From CAYSBE01 sp046309355 (GTDB taxonomy: Bacteria > Bacteroidota > Bacteroidia > UKL13-3): a DNA stretch of 64,000 nucleotides. The position numbers and the translations under genes were made by a program. The DNA lies in the NCBI GenBank assembly GCA_046309355.1, contig JBKCPL010000027.1, positions 13,473 to 77,472 of the forward strand. The letters are read 5' to 3'. How positions within the stretch are numbered: the first letter of the stretch is position 1; every line of letters begins with the position of its first letter. Under the pieces are notes generated by a model. That model saw nothing but the letters and a program-made list of their open reading frames with translations, ran no database searches and was not told the origin of the DNA. Positions 26,945-35,785 of this stretch are shown one piece after another.

Positions 26945-27460
26945 ATGAAAAATAGAATTTTAAAAGTTATGGTATGTGCGTTTCCGCTGCTGTGGGGCGC
27001 TTGCGAAAAACCCTATGACGAGACTAAAAAAATAGGTCCGCCACGGTTTAATCCGGAGCAAATAATGACCGTACTTGAAGGCAAATGGCAAATGCTTTCA
27101 GCCAAACAGGTAGATGAAAAGTCATTGACTAAGGAGTCGATTGATATTACTGATTTTTTCACACAGGAACCCGGTTCGAATGTACCAACTCTTGTTTTTA
27201 AATCAGACTTTACCTTTACAGCCGACACCACCGGTGTAGCGGTTGATTATTTTGGAGTAACCTCCGGTAAATGGAATTTTGATGACCCGGCCTACCCCAC
27301 CGTGATAAACCTTTCGGATGCGAATGATCTACCAGTAGGTAGTATAGGCATAGGTGCAAACCTGCTTAGCCTTAATCCCATGCTGCTGTATACCAAATCA
27401 GCGATGTGCGGGGAAGAAAAAGCATTTACGTACAACCTTGAATTTCTAAAGCAACAGTGA
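26945..27460 (+). CDS. Small lipoprotein of the SusCD operon (DUF5004-like)
   Basis: 171 aa with a lipoprotein signal (lipobox LWGAC). The mature part has a lipocalin-like beta layout with the segment LEGKWQMLSAKQVDE, then LVFKSDFTFTAD and SGKWNFDDP, as in Bacteroidota DUF5004/lipocalin-type proteins. It starts 6 bp after susD and ends 1 bp before the next gene. Surface or periplasmic accessory for glycan handling is an inference from position only. Confidence 0.72.
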   Translation: MKNRILKVMVCAFPLLWGACEKPYDETKKIGPPRFNPEQIMTVLEGKWQMLSAKQVDEKSLTKESIDITDFFTQEPGSNVPTLVFKSDFTFTADTTGVAVDYFGVTSGKWNFDDPAYPTVINLSDANDLPVGSIGIGANLLSLNPMLLYTKSAMCGEEKAFTYNLEFLKQQ

Positions 27461-27461
27461 A

Positions 27462-28328
27462 ATGAAAAAAATAGTATTAAGCATAGCTGCCATTTTTACG
27501 TACCTGACCTCGATGAGTCAGGCAGCGTGGATAGAACCTGAAAATCCGGATGTAACCAAACCCATTCGTATTTACTGCGACATATTAAAAGTTACCGCTG
27601 CAACAGCAGATGGAATGAAAAGTAATCCTGACGGTCCATTCTATATTTGGACATGGAATCCGAATGAAGCACGCGTTGATTCACTTCTGAACGGATCGGG
27701 AGATAAGCCCTGGAAAAACAGTAACGAAACCATGCGAATGACCAAAGACGATACTAAAGGTGCGAATGTGTGGTATTATGAAATGGTACCCGTTTTGTTT
27801 TACGGTGTAGATGCAAATACCGTTTACACGAAGGGCATATCGTTTCTGGTAAAGCCGAAAGATGGTGGAGGTTACGGTGACCCTGATGCTAAAACCGAAG
27901 ACTTTAATCTTCCCGTATCTCCTCCGAAGTTGAACAGAGGCATTATTTACACTGTGCCGGGTACCATCTTCGAACAGGAAATTACCAGTTTAGTGTACGA
28001 TAATCCTCAGGAAACCAAAGTAAGCATGCAAAATCTTCCTGATGGCGAAGTGTATATGCACATAGTAGCTACAATAGAAGATACAGCAACCAAAAATAAA
28101 AGTACTATAGAACCCAGCAAGTTTTTTAAAGTACAAGATAATCCTAAGTTGAGAATGAAAAAAATGCCTGATGGCCGTTTCAAAATAACGATGATACCCA
28201 AAAAGTATTTGAGCATACCTGATGGTTCGCGTTTACTTGACATCGAAGCTACGGTTAGAAAAAAAACATACGTAAGTTCAGATGACCAAAGCAACGAAAA
28301 AAATAAACTTAAGGCTGGCTGTAAATAA
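27462..28328 (+). CDS. Exported protein of the SusCD operon, unknown function
   Basis: 288 aa with a signal peptide (MKKIVLSIAAIFTYLTSMSQ) and no lipobox. The first half is rich in aromatic residues (FYIWTWNPNEARVDS; PWKNSNETMRMTK) and contains GISFLVKPKDGGGYGDP, which resembles Ig/CBM-like segments that occur in starch-binding proteins. The second half is beta-rich. Last gene of the SusCD unit, followed by a terminator at 28353. A SusE-like binding role would fit the place but not enough family signal is visible to claim it. Confidence 0.72.
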   Translation: MKKIVLSIAAIFTYLTSMSQAAWIEPENPDVTKPIRIYCDILKVTAATADGMKSNPDGPFYIWTWNPNEARVDSLLNGSGDKPWKNSNETMRMTKDDTKGANVWYYEMVPVLFYGVDANTVYTKGISFLVKPKDGGGYGDPDAKTEDFNLPVSPPKLNRGIIYTVPGTIFEQEITSLVYDNPQETKVSMQNLPDGEVYMHIVATIEDTATKNKSTIEPSKFFKVQDNPKLRMKKMPDGRFKITMIPKKYLSIPDGSRLLDIEATVRKKTYVSSDDQSNEKNKLKAGCK

Positions 28329-28352
28329 CCTTCTCCTAAGCGCTCTCTATAC

Positions 28353-28386
28353 AAAGCATGTTCAAAATGGGCATGCTTTTTTTATT
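28353..28386 (+). terminator. Intrinsic terminator after the SusCD operon
   Basis: AAAGCATG / CATGCTTT stem extended by G-U pairs, then a run of T (TTTTTTTATT), 25 bp after the last stop of the operon. Confidence 0.82.
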
Positions 28387-28387
28387 G

Positions 28388-28440
28388 TACGAATATGAAT
28401 AAGCTACTATCGTATCTTTTAAGTAGCTGTTCTATTCGTA
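28388..28440. repeat. Imperfect inverted repeat, about 20-bp arms
   Basis: Outer arms TACGAATA / TATTCGTA (8 bp perfect) and inner arms AGCTACT / AGTAGCT (7 bp perfect) are nested around a 13-nt loop. It lies between the SusCD terminator and rqcH. No T tract follows on either strand, so its function is unclear. Confidence 0.5.
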
Positions 28441-28502
28441 TTATCTAATTCATATATAAGTCGAGATATTCATAAAGTACGTGTTAAGCATATTCGCACA
28501 GA

Positions 28503-28533
28503 CAAAAGACTTAAAAATTTTGTTTTGAAGTCT
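28503..28533 (-). terminator. Possible terminator after rqcH
   Basis: On the minus strand AGACTT ... AAGTCT forms a 6-bp stem extended by A-T pairs and followed by TTTT. It is AT-rich and weak, 29 bp beyond the rqcH stop. Confidence 0.4.
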
Positions 28534-28561
28534 GAGCTAATGCGCATGAATTATGAACGTA

Positions 28562-29992
28562 CTACTTATCGTGAATGTAAGGCTCTACCAGCATCACCTC
28601 TTCCCTATCAACCACCACCTGACCGGGCTCCATCCCTTTAGGCTTGCGAACATATTTTTTGAGGGTATAGCACACTGGCACCAAAGAACTGCCTTTTAAT
28701 TTAGAGTAGTATGCAGCTAACTGTGCTGCGTAGTGTATCACATCATTAGGGAAATGTGCTCCCTGCTGTTTGATGACAACATGCGAACCCGATACATCTT
28801 TGGCATGTAACCACATATCATTTTTCTGTGCGTATTGTGTGGTTAATACATCGTTGCTGGATGCATTTTTCCCCACCCAAATGGTGTAGCCGTTTTTCTC
28901 ATACACCTTAAAAGGCAAGGATTTCTCTTTTTCCCATTGTTGTTTCATAAACGGCTTCAGGTCGCTAGCTTGTGATGCCTTGATTACCTGCTTATAGTTT
29001 GATTGCAAGTGTTCAAGCTTAGCCTGTGCTCGCATTAATGTATCGTGTCGCGTGGCGGTTTCCGATTTTATATTACGCTGTTTACGGTAATAGTGGGCTG
29101 CATTATCTTGAGGCGATAAATCCTTTTTCAATTTTATAACTACATCTTTTCCATGATACAAATCGTACAAAGTGACTTCTTGCATACCTTGTTTTATGGT
29201 GTTCAAATTGGCCATAATGAGGTGTCCGATTTGATCAGCAGAAAGTGTTTGCTCATCAGGTTGCAATAACAAGTTGGTGTTATGAATCAACGACTCAGTT
29301 CGCCTGATTTGAGCTTTCAGGTTGTATAACAGTGTTTGTTTTTGTGCATTAAAATGAAGCTGAGCTAAGTTAAGCCGTGCAAACTGAGTAAGTGCGTCCA
29401 ATATTTCATCGCTTTCATATACCTTATCAGAAACCGGTTGAAGGTAAAATGCAAAAGGTAAGTGTGCATCTTGCTGAGGTGCTATGCAAAAGTATCCTTC
29501 CACTATGGATATGTTCTTCAGTAGTTCAGCGCGCTCTGTAGTGCTTCTATCAAAATCATTTAGCGCTAACAGCCGATCGTTCTTGATTGATTCCCGAAAT
29601 ACTTCAACAGGCAGGTTTGAATCTGCGTAAAGTAACACATTGGCAAGCCCATCATAAAGTTTAAAAAGCAGAACGCATGAATGTTCAAATTGCAGTTCAA
29701 ACGATCGGTTATTGTGATGCTGTTTTACTTTTTTTAGTCGTTGTTCAACTAGTTGTTGAAACAAAGGCTGTGCATTTGATGGCTTTCGTGGGTTATCATG
29801 ACTGAACAGCAGGAAACAATGCCGGGAAGCGAGAACCATTTTCATGCATAGGTTTTTATTCGATTTCTCGAACAGCAGTACCAGTTCATCTTTACTTAGC
29901 GTGTAGGCATCGTGCAATACAGCATCCTGCAACTGCTCAGTGAGTGCTGCGCTTAGCTGCCTTACCGTATGATAATGCTGATGCAAGGACAT
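28562..29992 (-). CDS. rqcH: NFACT-family ribosome quality-control protein (RqcH-like)
   Basis: 476 aa. N-terminal NFACT-N region (about 1-200), a coiled-coil-rich middle, and the C-terminal NFACT-R domain (DUF814) with NGYTIWVGKNASSNDVLTT and NDMWLHAKDVSGSHVVIK. RqcH binds split 50S subunits with peptidyl-tRNA and adds C-terminal Ala tails for degradation. This version is shorter than Bacillus RqcH (about 570 aa). The start overlaps the stop of the upstream MBL gene by one base (TAATG). Together with smpB at 630 the window thus encodes parts of two different rescue pathways. Confidence 0.88.
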   Translation of the reverse strand: MSLHQHYHTVRQLSAALTEQLQDAVLHDAYTLSKDELVLLFEKSNKNLCMKMVLASRHCFLLFSHDNPRKPSNAQPLFQQLVEQRLKKVKQHHNNRSFELQFEHSCVLLFKLYDGLANVLLYADSNLPVEVFRESIKNDRLLALNDFDRSTTERAELLKNISIVEGYFCIAPQQDAHLPFAFYLQPVSDKVYESDEILDALTQFARLNLAQLHFNAQKQTLLYNLKAQIRRTESLIHNTNLLLQPDEQTLSADQIGHLIMANLNTIKQGMQEVTLYDLYHGKDVVIKLKKDLSPQDNAAHYYRKQRNIKSETATRHDTLMRAQAKLEHLQSNYKQVIKASQASDLKPFMKQQWEKEKSLPFKVYEKNGYTIWVGKNASSNDVLTTQYAQKNDMWLHAKDVSGSHVVIKQQGAHFPNDVIHYAAQLAAYYSKLKGSSLVPVCYTLKKYVRKPKGMEPGQVVVDREEVMLVEPYIHDK

Positions 29993-30756
29993 TACAGTTC
30001 AAGAGTTAACCCATCATAAGCCAAGTAAACACCATTGGGCAATTCACGTTCTACTTCCTCATGCTTACCCATCTGATGGCTTAAATGTGTGAGGTATGCT
30101 GCTTTTGGCTTAACCTGCTCAATGATGTGAAGTGCTTCGTCAAGTGTAAAATGAGATACATGTTTTTCTTTACGAAGTGCATTCAATACAAGTATTTTAC
30201 ATCCTTTTATTTTCTCCATTTCATCCGGAGAAATGTAATTGGCATCGGTAATGTATACAAAATCATTAATTCGAAATCCAAGTACCGGTAGCTTATAGTG
30301 AAGTACCTCTATGGGCTGTATTCGTAGGTCACGCACGGTAAAAAACACATCGTTGTGTATACGGTGCAGGTGTATTTCGGGGATGCCCGGGTAGCGTGTT
30401 TCAGCAAAAATGTAGGCAAACTCACGATGCAGTTGTTGCTCAACGGCTTCGGTACAGTATACGTCAACGGCTTTCTTCATCCTGAAGTTAAACCCACGTA
30501 TATCATCCATACCGGCTATATGGTCTTTGTGTCCGTGAGTAAAAATAAGTGCATCAAGGTGCTGAATACCTGCACGTAGCATTTGCTGCCTGAAGTCTGG
30601 ACCACTATCAATAACAGCATGAGTATCGCCCGATTGTATTAAAACAGATGTACGCAGCCTTTTGTCGCGGCTGTCGGTTGACGAGCATACTGTACAGCTG
30701 CAGGCAATCAGGGGCACGCCCTGCGAAGTTCCGGTTCCCAAAAAAGTGACTTTCAC
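29992..30756 (-). CDS. MBL-fold metallo-hydrolase, PhnP-like
   Basis: 254 aa, starting at GTG 30756. Metal-binding motif THGHKDH (His74, His76, Asp78, His79), an N-terminal GTGTSQGVPLIACSCTVC segment with clustered Cys as in PhnP-like phosphodiesterases, and a late YLTHLSHQMG motif. Known relatives hydrolyse cyclic phosphodiesters; the true substrate here is unknown. It is the first gene of a two-gene unit with rqcH. A -7-like TATTTTAG lies 4 nt before the GTG. Confidence 0.88.
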   Translation of the reverse strand: MKVTFLGTGTSQGVPLIACSCTVCSSTDSRDKRLRTSVLIQSGDTHAVIDSGPDFRQQMLRAGIQHLDALIFTHGHKDHIAGMDDIRGFNFRMKKAVDVYCTEAVEQQLHREFAYIFAETRYPGIPEIHLHRIHNDVFFTVRDLRIQPIEVLHYKLPVLGFRINDFVYITDANYISPDEMEKIKGCKILVLNALRKEKHVSHFTLDEALHIIEQVKPKAAYLTHLSHQMGKHEEVERELPNGVYLAYDGLTLEL

Positions 30757-30793
30757 ACAACTAAAATATTATTCGTGTCAGAAAATAAAAATA

Positions 30794-32344
30794 ATGGGTA
30801 ATATATCGAATATTGCATTTGTAGACAAACATGTGCAAATGACGCTGAATAAACTCATTATTCCCATACTATTTATACTCTCAGCCTTATGCTTGTGTTG
30901 GTTTTATAATTATTTCGAAATACTGTTCTGGCAACCTCAAGGCATTCATTTCATGCGCCAAACGGATTGCTTGTCATTTATCAGCTATTATTTAAAAACC
31001 GGAGCACCGCTATGGGAGCCCGGCCTGCTTTGCCTTTACAGCCATGATGGTAAGACAGCCAGTGAGTTTCCTGCTGTATATTATGCACTTTCATTTGTGT
31101 GGAAGTATGCGGGCAAGCAAGAGTTTCTGCTACGGCTATTTAATCTGACTGTATTTTTTGTCGGTGTTTATCACCTGCTGCTTATGTTTAAAAAGTCTTT
31201 GCTTAGGTGGCACATATCTGTTATTGCTGTTTTATTTATCATTACAAGTCCTGTTATAGTTTACTACGCCAACAATTTTTTACCTGACATTTCAGCAATG
31301 GCATTAGCATTTATTGCCTTGCGTTATTCATATGAGTATTTGAGCAACCATCGTAACGAACGTCTTGTTAAGGCAACTATATTTTATACGCTATCGGCCT
31401 TACTTAAAATATCGTATTTTATTTATCCTGCTGCATTTTTTGTGGCTGTGCTAGTAACCCAGTTTTCTAACAATAAAATGCATAAAGAACTGAAAAGGCT
31501 ATTTGTGTATTTTCTTTTCAGTTTAATCGTATGCGGAAGCTGGATGTATTATGTCGTGTGGTATAACCGAATTCATACGGGCTATTTCTTAAGTACTTAC
31601 AAAGCCTATTGGATGCTGGATGAAAGTTACATACAATCCGTTTGGAAGCATATACTTGAATACTGGTATGGCTGGCACCTTACAGTGTTTGCCGTTTTTG
31701 GGCTGTTTTTTAGCCTGCTTCTGATACTTGATTTCAAAAAATATGTGAGCTTGACAGCAGGTGTATGGGGTATTCTAGCAGCATTGGCTGGGTTTGCGTA
31801 TCTTATACTATTTTTTGGCCAGTTACATGACCACGATTATTATATACTAACCATTATACCGGCTTTTGCACTTTTATTTATGAATATGTTGTCACTAATT
31901 ACGCAACAACTTCCACTCAACTATGCAAAGACGTTAGTAGCATTGGTTGTTGGTATCTTTTTATACAAAAACCTGTTCTATACTCAAAATTTTGTTCGGT
32001 GGCGTTATTGGGATTCATCTATAAACGATCCTTATGCACGAGTAGGCATTAAGTTATTACATGCCGATAAAGAATTGACAAATGCGGGTATATCTGAGGA
32101 TGCACGACTTGTATTTGTTCCTGATGATGGTTATTCCGGATGTACCTATTTCAGCAACCGCTTTGGCTGGCAACTGGGTAGTAATTACGAAAACGAACTA
32201 AGCCGAATTACTGCATTCAAAGAGCAGGGAGCATCACACCTTGTCATCATCGATACTGCCCTTTTCAGTCACGCTGGACTGCTTGCCTATACAGATTCAG
32301 TCGTTTTAAAAACTCCCAATTATATAGTTTACTCACTTAAATAA
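30794..32344 (+). CDS. Multi-pass membrane glycosyltransferase-like protein (GT39/ArnT-type layout)
   Basis: 516 aa from the ATG at 30794; an upstream extension to 30662 would overlap the divergent MBL gene and lacks support. About ten to eleven hydrophobic segments, with a first large loop containing HFMRQTDC, a position where GT-C enzymes carry acidic catalytic residues. It resembles the dolichyl-phosphate-mannose/ArnT-like group (PMT_2 type), which move lipid-linked sugars onto acceptors at the outer face of the membrane. Acceptor and donor cannot be inferred. The rhodanese gene follows after 8 bp. Confidence 0.7.
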   Translation: MGNISNIAFVDKHVQMTLNKLIIPILFILSALCLCWFYNYFEILFWQPQGIHFMRQTDCLSFISYYLKTGAPLWEPGLLCLYSHDGKTASEFPAVYYALSFVWKYAGKQEFLLRLFNLTVFFVGVYHLLLMFKKSLLRWHISVIAVLFIITSPVIVYYANNFLPDISAMALAFIALRYSYEYLSNHRNERLVKATIFYTLSALLKISYFIYPAAFFVAVLVTQFSNNKMHKELKRLFVYFLFSLIVCGSWMYYVVWYNRIHTGYFLSTYKAYWMLDESYIQSVWKHILEYWYGWHLTVFAVFGLFFSLLLILDFKKYVSLTAGVWGILAALAGFAYLILFFGQLHDHDYYILTIIPAFALLFMNMLSLITQQLPLNYAKTLVALVVGIFLYKNLFYTQNFVRWRYWDSSINDPYARVGIKLLHADKELTNAGISEDARLVFVPDDGYSGCTYFSNRFGWQLGSNYENELSRITAFKEQGASHLVIIDTALFSHAGLLAYTDSVVLKTPNYIVYSLK

Positions 32345-32352
32345 ATTTTATC

Positions 32353-32736
32353 ATGAAACACTCCGCAACAATTCTGTTTATTCTATTCAGCTCATTCATG
32401 CTGCATGCACAGCAGGGCGTTAAGTACCTTCAACCCCGACAGTTTCAGGAAGTAATGCAGAAACAGAAAGGCATATTGCTGGATGTAAGAACACCGGCCG
32501 AATTTAAAAAGGGACACCTAAAAGGCGCTCAACTCATGAATATATTCGATGATGACTTCGAAGCACGAATAAATAAGCTCGATCGAAATGCAGTGTATTA
32601 TGTGTACTGTGGTAGTGGTGGCCGAAGTAGCGAGTGTACCGAAATGATGGCGAAGAAAGGCTTCAAAAACGTAGTTGAACTAGAAGGCGGAACCTCAAAC
32701 TGGCTGAAAAACGGTATGCCATTGGTTACGGACTAA
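32353..32736 (+). CDS. Exported single-domain rhodanese
   Basis: 127 aa with signal peptide (MKHSATILFILFSSFMLHAQ). One rhodanese domain with the active loop YCGSGGRS, Cys86 as the catalytic sulfur carrier, and the early LLDVRTPAEFKKGHLKGA motif. It would act in the periplasm as sulfurtransferase or persulfide carrier. Eight bp after the glycosyltransferase-like gene, so co-transcribed, though no functional link is evident. Confidence 0.9.
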   Translation: MKHSATILFILFSSFMLHAQQGVKYLQPRQFQEVMQKQKGILLDVRTPAEFKKGHLKGAQLMNIFDDDFEARINKLDRNAVYYVYCGSGGRSSECTEMMAKKGFKNVVELEGGTSNWLKNGMPLVTD

Positions 32737-32790
32737 TACATTACTCTTAACTTTGATTAATTAGCTAACGGCAGCAAACGTCCACAATTT

Positions 32791-33945
32791 TTACCGTTGT
32801 ATTAGAAGCTTTTTCGTTACTGTTTCTCCTGATACGGTTGTTAACCGAATGTAGTGTAGCCCTGCAGGCAGCTCTGTTACATCTGCGTGCTGGAAATTTT
32901 CTGTTAGTATTAATTCCAGTAGTCCGTTCATGGAATAAAACTCAGCCTTTGAAAAACCGGCATTACTTTCTAAGGTTATGTAAGATGAAGCGGGATTGGG
33001 ATAAAGGGAAACACCTACGTGGTCTTGGTAAGTATCATTAAGCGAAACAGGCAATACAGTATACCTTTTATAGTTGAAGTACCCCATAACCGGATAGTGA
33101 TCGCTGGTATTGTTTACATATCCCGAAATATAAAATGGGAGGCTATCAAGCACACGCGATGAATTGGCTACATAATATGGATTATTGGAATTATTTATCA
33201 ATATATGATCAATCATACTACCACCCGAGAAGGCATACGATGCTTTACCCAAATCGCTCAAGCGCTTGCTGATGAAAAAATAGTTAGGTGAATCGGTTAC
33301 AAAATTTACAAATGGACTTTGTGTAGCACCCGACCAAATAGATTGATTTACATCATCATTCCAGTCGCCAATGACCATAACCTTATCATTTTTTCGGTTA
33401 GCATCCAAAAAGGTTTTTAGGTAAGCAGCTGCATTTTTACGTCTTGTATACGATTCTTGATCGTCAAAAGCCTTTAAGTGTATAACATATACATATAACG
33501 TATCTGTTTTGTTATTCCCTTTTGTGGTTAACACCACTTCAAGAGGCGGTCTATATGCAAAATCATAATTGTATTGAGACTCTGTAAGCACCATTTGCCA
33601 CGATTGCATGGTGAACATATTTTTCTTAAACAACAATGCGGTTTTCTGAGTCTGGCTATAGGTAGCAATGGCACCGTCATAGTCGGGCAAATCGTTCAGT
33701 AAATTCATCCACGTGGTATTATCGGAAACTTCACACAATCCCCACATGTCTACATCTGCATTATTAATAATTGTTTTTACGTTACTGTATTGAAGCGCTT
33801 CGTTTGTAGGACCATTTGATGTATTGCCCAGCCACTCTACATTCCAGCAGGCTACATCAAGCAATGTATCGTTCCCATATTTAGGAACCTGAGCAACTAC
33901 TGCAGTATATGTACACAAAAAAATAAGTATGAAAGCTTTATTCAT
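32791..33945 (-). CDS. Exported endonuclease/exonuclease/phosphatase-family protein with T9SS sorting domain
   Basis: 384 aa. Signal peptide (1-18), an EEP domain at about 25-290 with ACWNVEWLGN, the VIGDWNDDV catalytic segment and the final SDHYPVMGYF motif, then a T9SS type A sorting domain (VSLYPNPASSYITLES, ending in TVTKKLLIQR). It may degrade extracellular DNA or dephosphorylate a lipid or sugar; family members have varied substrates. Last gene of a tightly packed minus-strand operon; its start overlaps the stop of the flippase-like gene by one base. Confidence 0.9.
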   Translation of the reverse strand: MNKAFILIFLCTYTAVVAQVPKYGNDTLLDVACWNVEWLGNTSNGPTNEALQYSNVKTIINNADVDMWGLCEVSDNTTWMNLLNDLPDYDGAIATYSQTQKTALLFKKNMFTMQSWQMVLTESQYNYDFAYRPPLEVVLTTKGNNKTDTLYVYVIHLKAFDDQESYTRRKNAAAYLKTFLDANRKNDKVMVIGDWNDDVNQSIWSGATQSPFVNFVTDSPNYFFISKRLSDLGKASYAFSGGSMIDHILINNSNNPYYVANSSRVLDSLPFYISGYVNNTSDHYPVMGYFNYKRYTVLPVSLNDTYQDHVGVSLYPNPASSYITLESNAGFSKAEFYSMNGLLELILTENFQHADVTELPAGLHYIRLTTVSGETVTKKLLIQR

Positions 33946-34895
33946 TACCTGTATGTTTTAACGAACCAAATATACGCAATCGCTGTTAACGCAAGTGTAA
34001 AAACAGATTGGATCCCATGAATAACAATGGCCAGAGCATTTCCAGCTACCAGTGATACACCCAGTAAAAGGCACGCCTGAGCCACCAAAAAATGATAGGC
34101 TCCCAAACCTCCGCCTTGAATAGGAACCGAACGTCCTATGCTTCCGATAATCATGATAAAAAAAGCATCACTTAGTGTAAGTACGGATGTTTCAGTAAAG
34201 GTATAAAACCATAAATAGGTCATGAGGTAGTAGCAAATCCAGATGCCTATTGTATATATCCAAAAAGTAGGAAGCAGCAATGTACTGAGTAGCTGTACAG
34301 CCATAGTTTTGTAAAACAAAAAAGACTTACGCGCTTTAGCATACACAAAATACAGTGCAACAAGCAGCAAACACGCAAGTATAAAAGCCACTATATAGTG
34401 CACATACGTAAACTTCTCCTGCATGTGTATCCATATGTTTTTGTACATAAAGTTTGCTACATCGGCTGAATACAGCAGCACAAGCAGTGCGAGGAGCAAA
34501 AACAGACACATGGTATCCACTATACGTTCTACAGCCACTGAAAGCAATGACTTGTCGAATTCTAAATGATGCGACTTACGCAAAAGGGCGCAGCGAGTCA
34601 GTTCGCCCAAGCGTGGCACAGCATAATTCATACCGTAGCCAATACACAACGATGCCAGCAATGTTTTTTTATCTACGTGCTCATTCATCTGCCTGAGCAT
34701 AATTTGCCACCGGCTTATACGAAATACATAACCTAAAAAGGATACCGTTAAAACAGGTATGGCAAGAAAATAGTTGCCATGTATCAGCACATCAATAACT
34801 TCATGGATGCTAACACGGGTAAAAGCAGCCCACATAAGCAACAGACCGGCCAGAAAGTATATTGCATAAGTCAGGTATGAAGTGGTGATTTTCAT
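33945..34895 (-). CDS. Lysylphosphatidylglycerol synthase TM-domain/UPF0104 protein
   Basis: 316 aa integral membrane protein with about eight helices. FLGYVFRISRWQIMLRQ and GYGMNYAVPRLGELTRCALLRK are characteristic of the flippase-like UPF0104 (AglD/MprF membrane half) family. No aminoacyl-transferase domain is attached, so it may flip a lipid and not synthesise lysyl-PG. Overlaps the DUF2279 gene by 4 bp and the nuclease gene by 1 bp, indicating strict operon organisation. Confidence 0.88.
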   Translation of the reverse strand: MKITTSYLTYAIYFLAGLLLMWAAFTRVSIHEVIDVLIHGNYFLAIPVLTVSFLGYVFRISRWQIMLRQMNEHVDKKTLLASLCIGYGMNYAVPRLGELTRCALLRKSHHLEFDKSLLSVAVERIVDTMCLFLLLALLVLLYSADVANFMYKNIWIHMQEKFTYVHYIVAFILACLLLVALYFVYAKARKSFLFYKTMAVQLLSTLLLPTFWIYTIGIWICYYLMTYLWFYTFTETSVLTLSDAFFIMIIGSIGRSVPIQGGGLGAYHFLVAQACLLLGVSLVAGNALAIVIHGIQSVFTLALTAIAYIWFVKTYR

Positions 34896-35785
34896 CTGAC
34901 TAAAAGCGGAGATATAATACCTACCTGATTAGTTTGCCAGTAATAGCCCGGTGCAGGATAGTGTATATAATCAGCTAATTGTTTTACTGTGTGCAAGGTT
35001 TTGTTTTTAACTTTCCATGCCCCCAGGTTCCAGTCTAGCCCTATGGCAAATGCGCGGTCTTGTATTGGTTTATGCATTGGCGAGTCGCGGTCTACACCAT
35101 ATCCTACAGCCATATTCAAAAAAGCAGGCCAGCGTTTTTGGTGCTTTGCCGGCAGCATATTGTGAATATCAAATGTCATCCAGTACATATGCCCGTGATA
35201 GTCACTGGTAAGTGTCCACTCCTTAAATCCATTTTTTATATAATAGGAAGTAGGCCAATAGCTCATCTTGAACTTGATGTTTGACAAATAAGGGTAGCGC
35301 AACTGAAGGTAGGCCATTCCGATACCGGAAAAATTTGCGGCTAAATCATGCCAGGAATAGCCCCATTGGGTAACGCCATCGCCCAACTCGATACTTACTG
35401 CCCAAAATGCACTAAGCCAGAATGAAGTTCGTAATCGTTGCTTATCATTAAATTCACACAACTTCATGAGTTCGCTTATAGAATTAAAGTACATGTACGA
35501 TACATAAAAATGCCCGGCTTTATCCATGCCATAATGGTAGTTCGTTGTAAACTTATCGCCTTTCTCAAACCGAAATGAATTAAACCCTTCATCCCACCAC
35601 CATTTGTATTGAATGAACGCACTAATTACCTGCTGTGTTGCAATACCAGCCGTAAACACTTTTTGTTTAGTTGTATAGGATGTCCAAAAGCGATTGTCGG
35701 ATTGAGCATGTACAGAAAAGTACATTGAAATAGCTATTAAAATTATAGCTATACGTAAAATTATATGACTAAATTTAGATTTCAA
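34892..35785 (-). CDS. DUF2279 envelope protein
   Basis: 297 aa with an N-terminal signal/anchor (ILRIAIILIAISMYFSVHAQ). Conserved DUF2279 features include HYGMDKAGHFYVSYMYF and WGYSWHDLAANFSGIGMAYLQ. Function unknown; described in databases as a predicted periplasmic protein. Its start overlaps the end of the DUF1207 gene by 11 bp and its end overlaps the flippase start by 4 bp. The tight coupling to a flippase and an outer-membrane-like protein suggests a shared envelope lipid or cell-surface role. Confidence 0.85.
   Translation of the reverse strand: MKSKFSHIILRIAIILIAISMYFSVHAQSDNRFWTSYTTKQKVFTAGIATQQVISAFIQYKWWWDEGFNSFRFEKGDKFTTNYHYGMDKAGHFYVSYMYFNSISELMKLCEFNDKQRLRTSFWLSAFWAVSIELGDGVTQWGYSWHDLAANFSGIGMAYLQLRYPYLSNIKFKMSYWPTSYYIKNGFKEWTLTSDYHGHMYWMTFDIHNMLPAKHQKRWPAFLNMAVGYGVDRDSPMHKPIQDRAFAIGLDWNLGAWKVKNKTLHTVKQLADYIHYPAPGYYWQTNQVGIISPLLVR

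Noticed and set aside
28396..28449. 17-codon ORF with a lipoprotein-like start (MNKLLSYLLSSCS)
   Set aside because: Too short and made by the inverted repeat; no continuation beyond the Cys.
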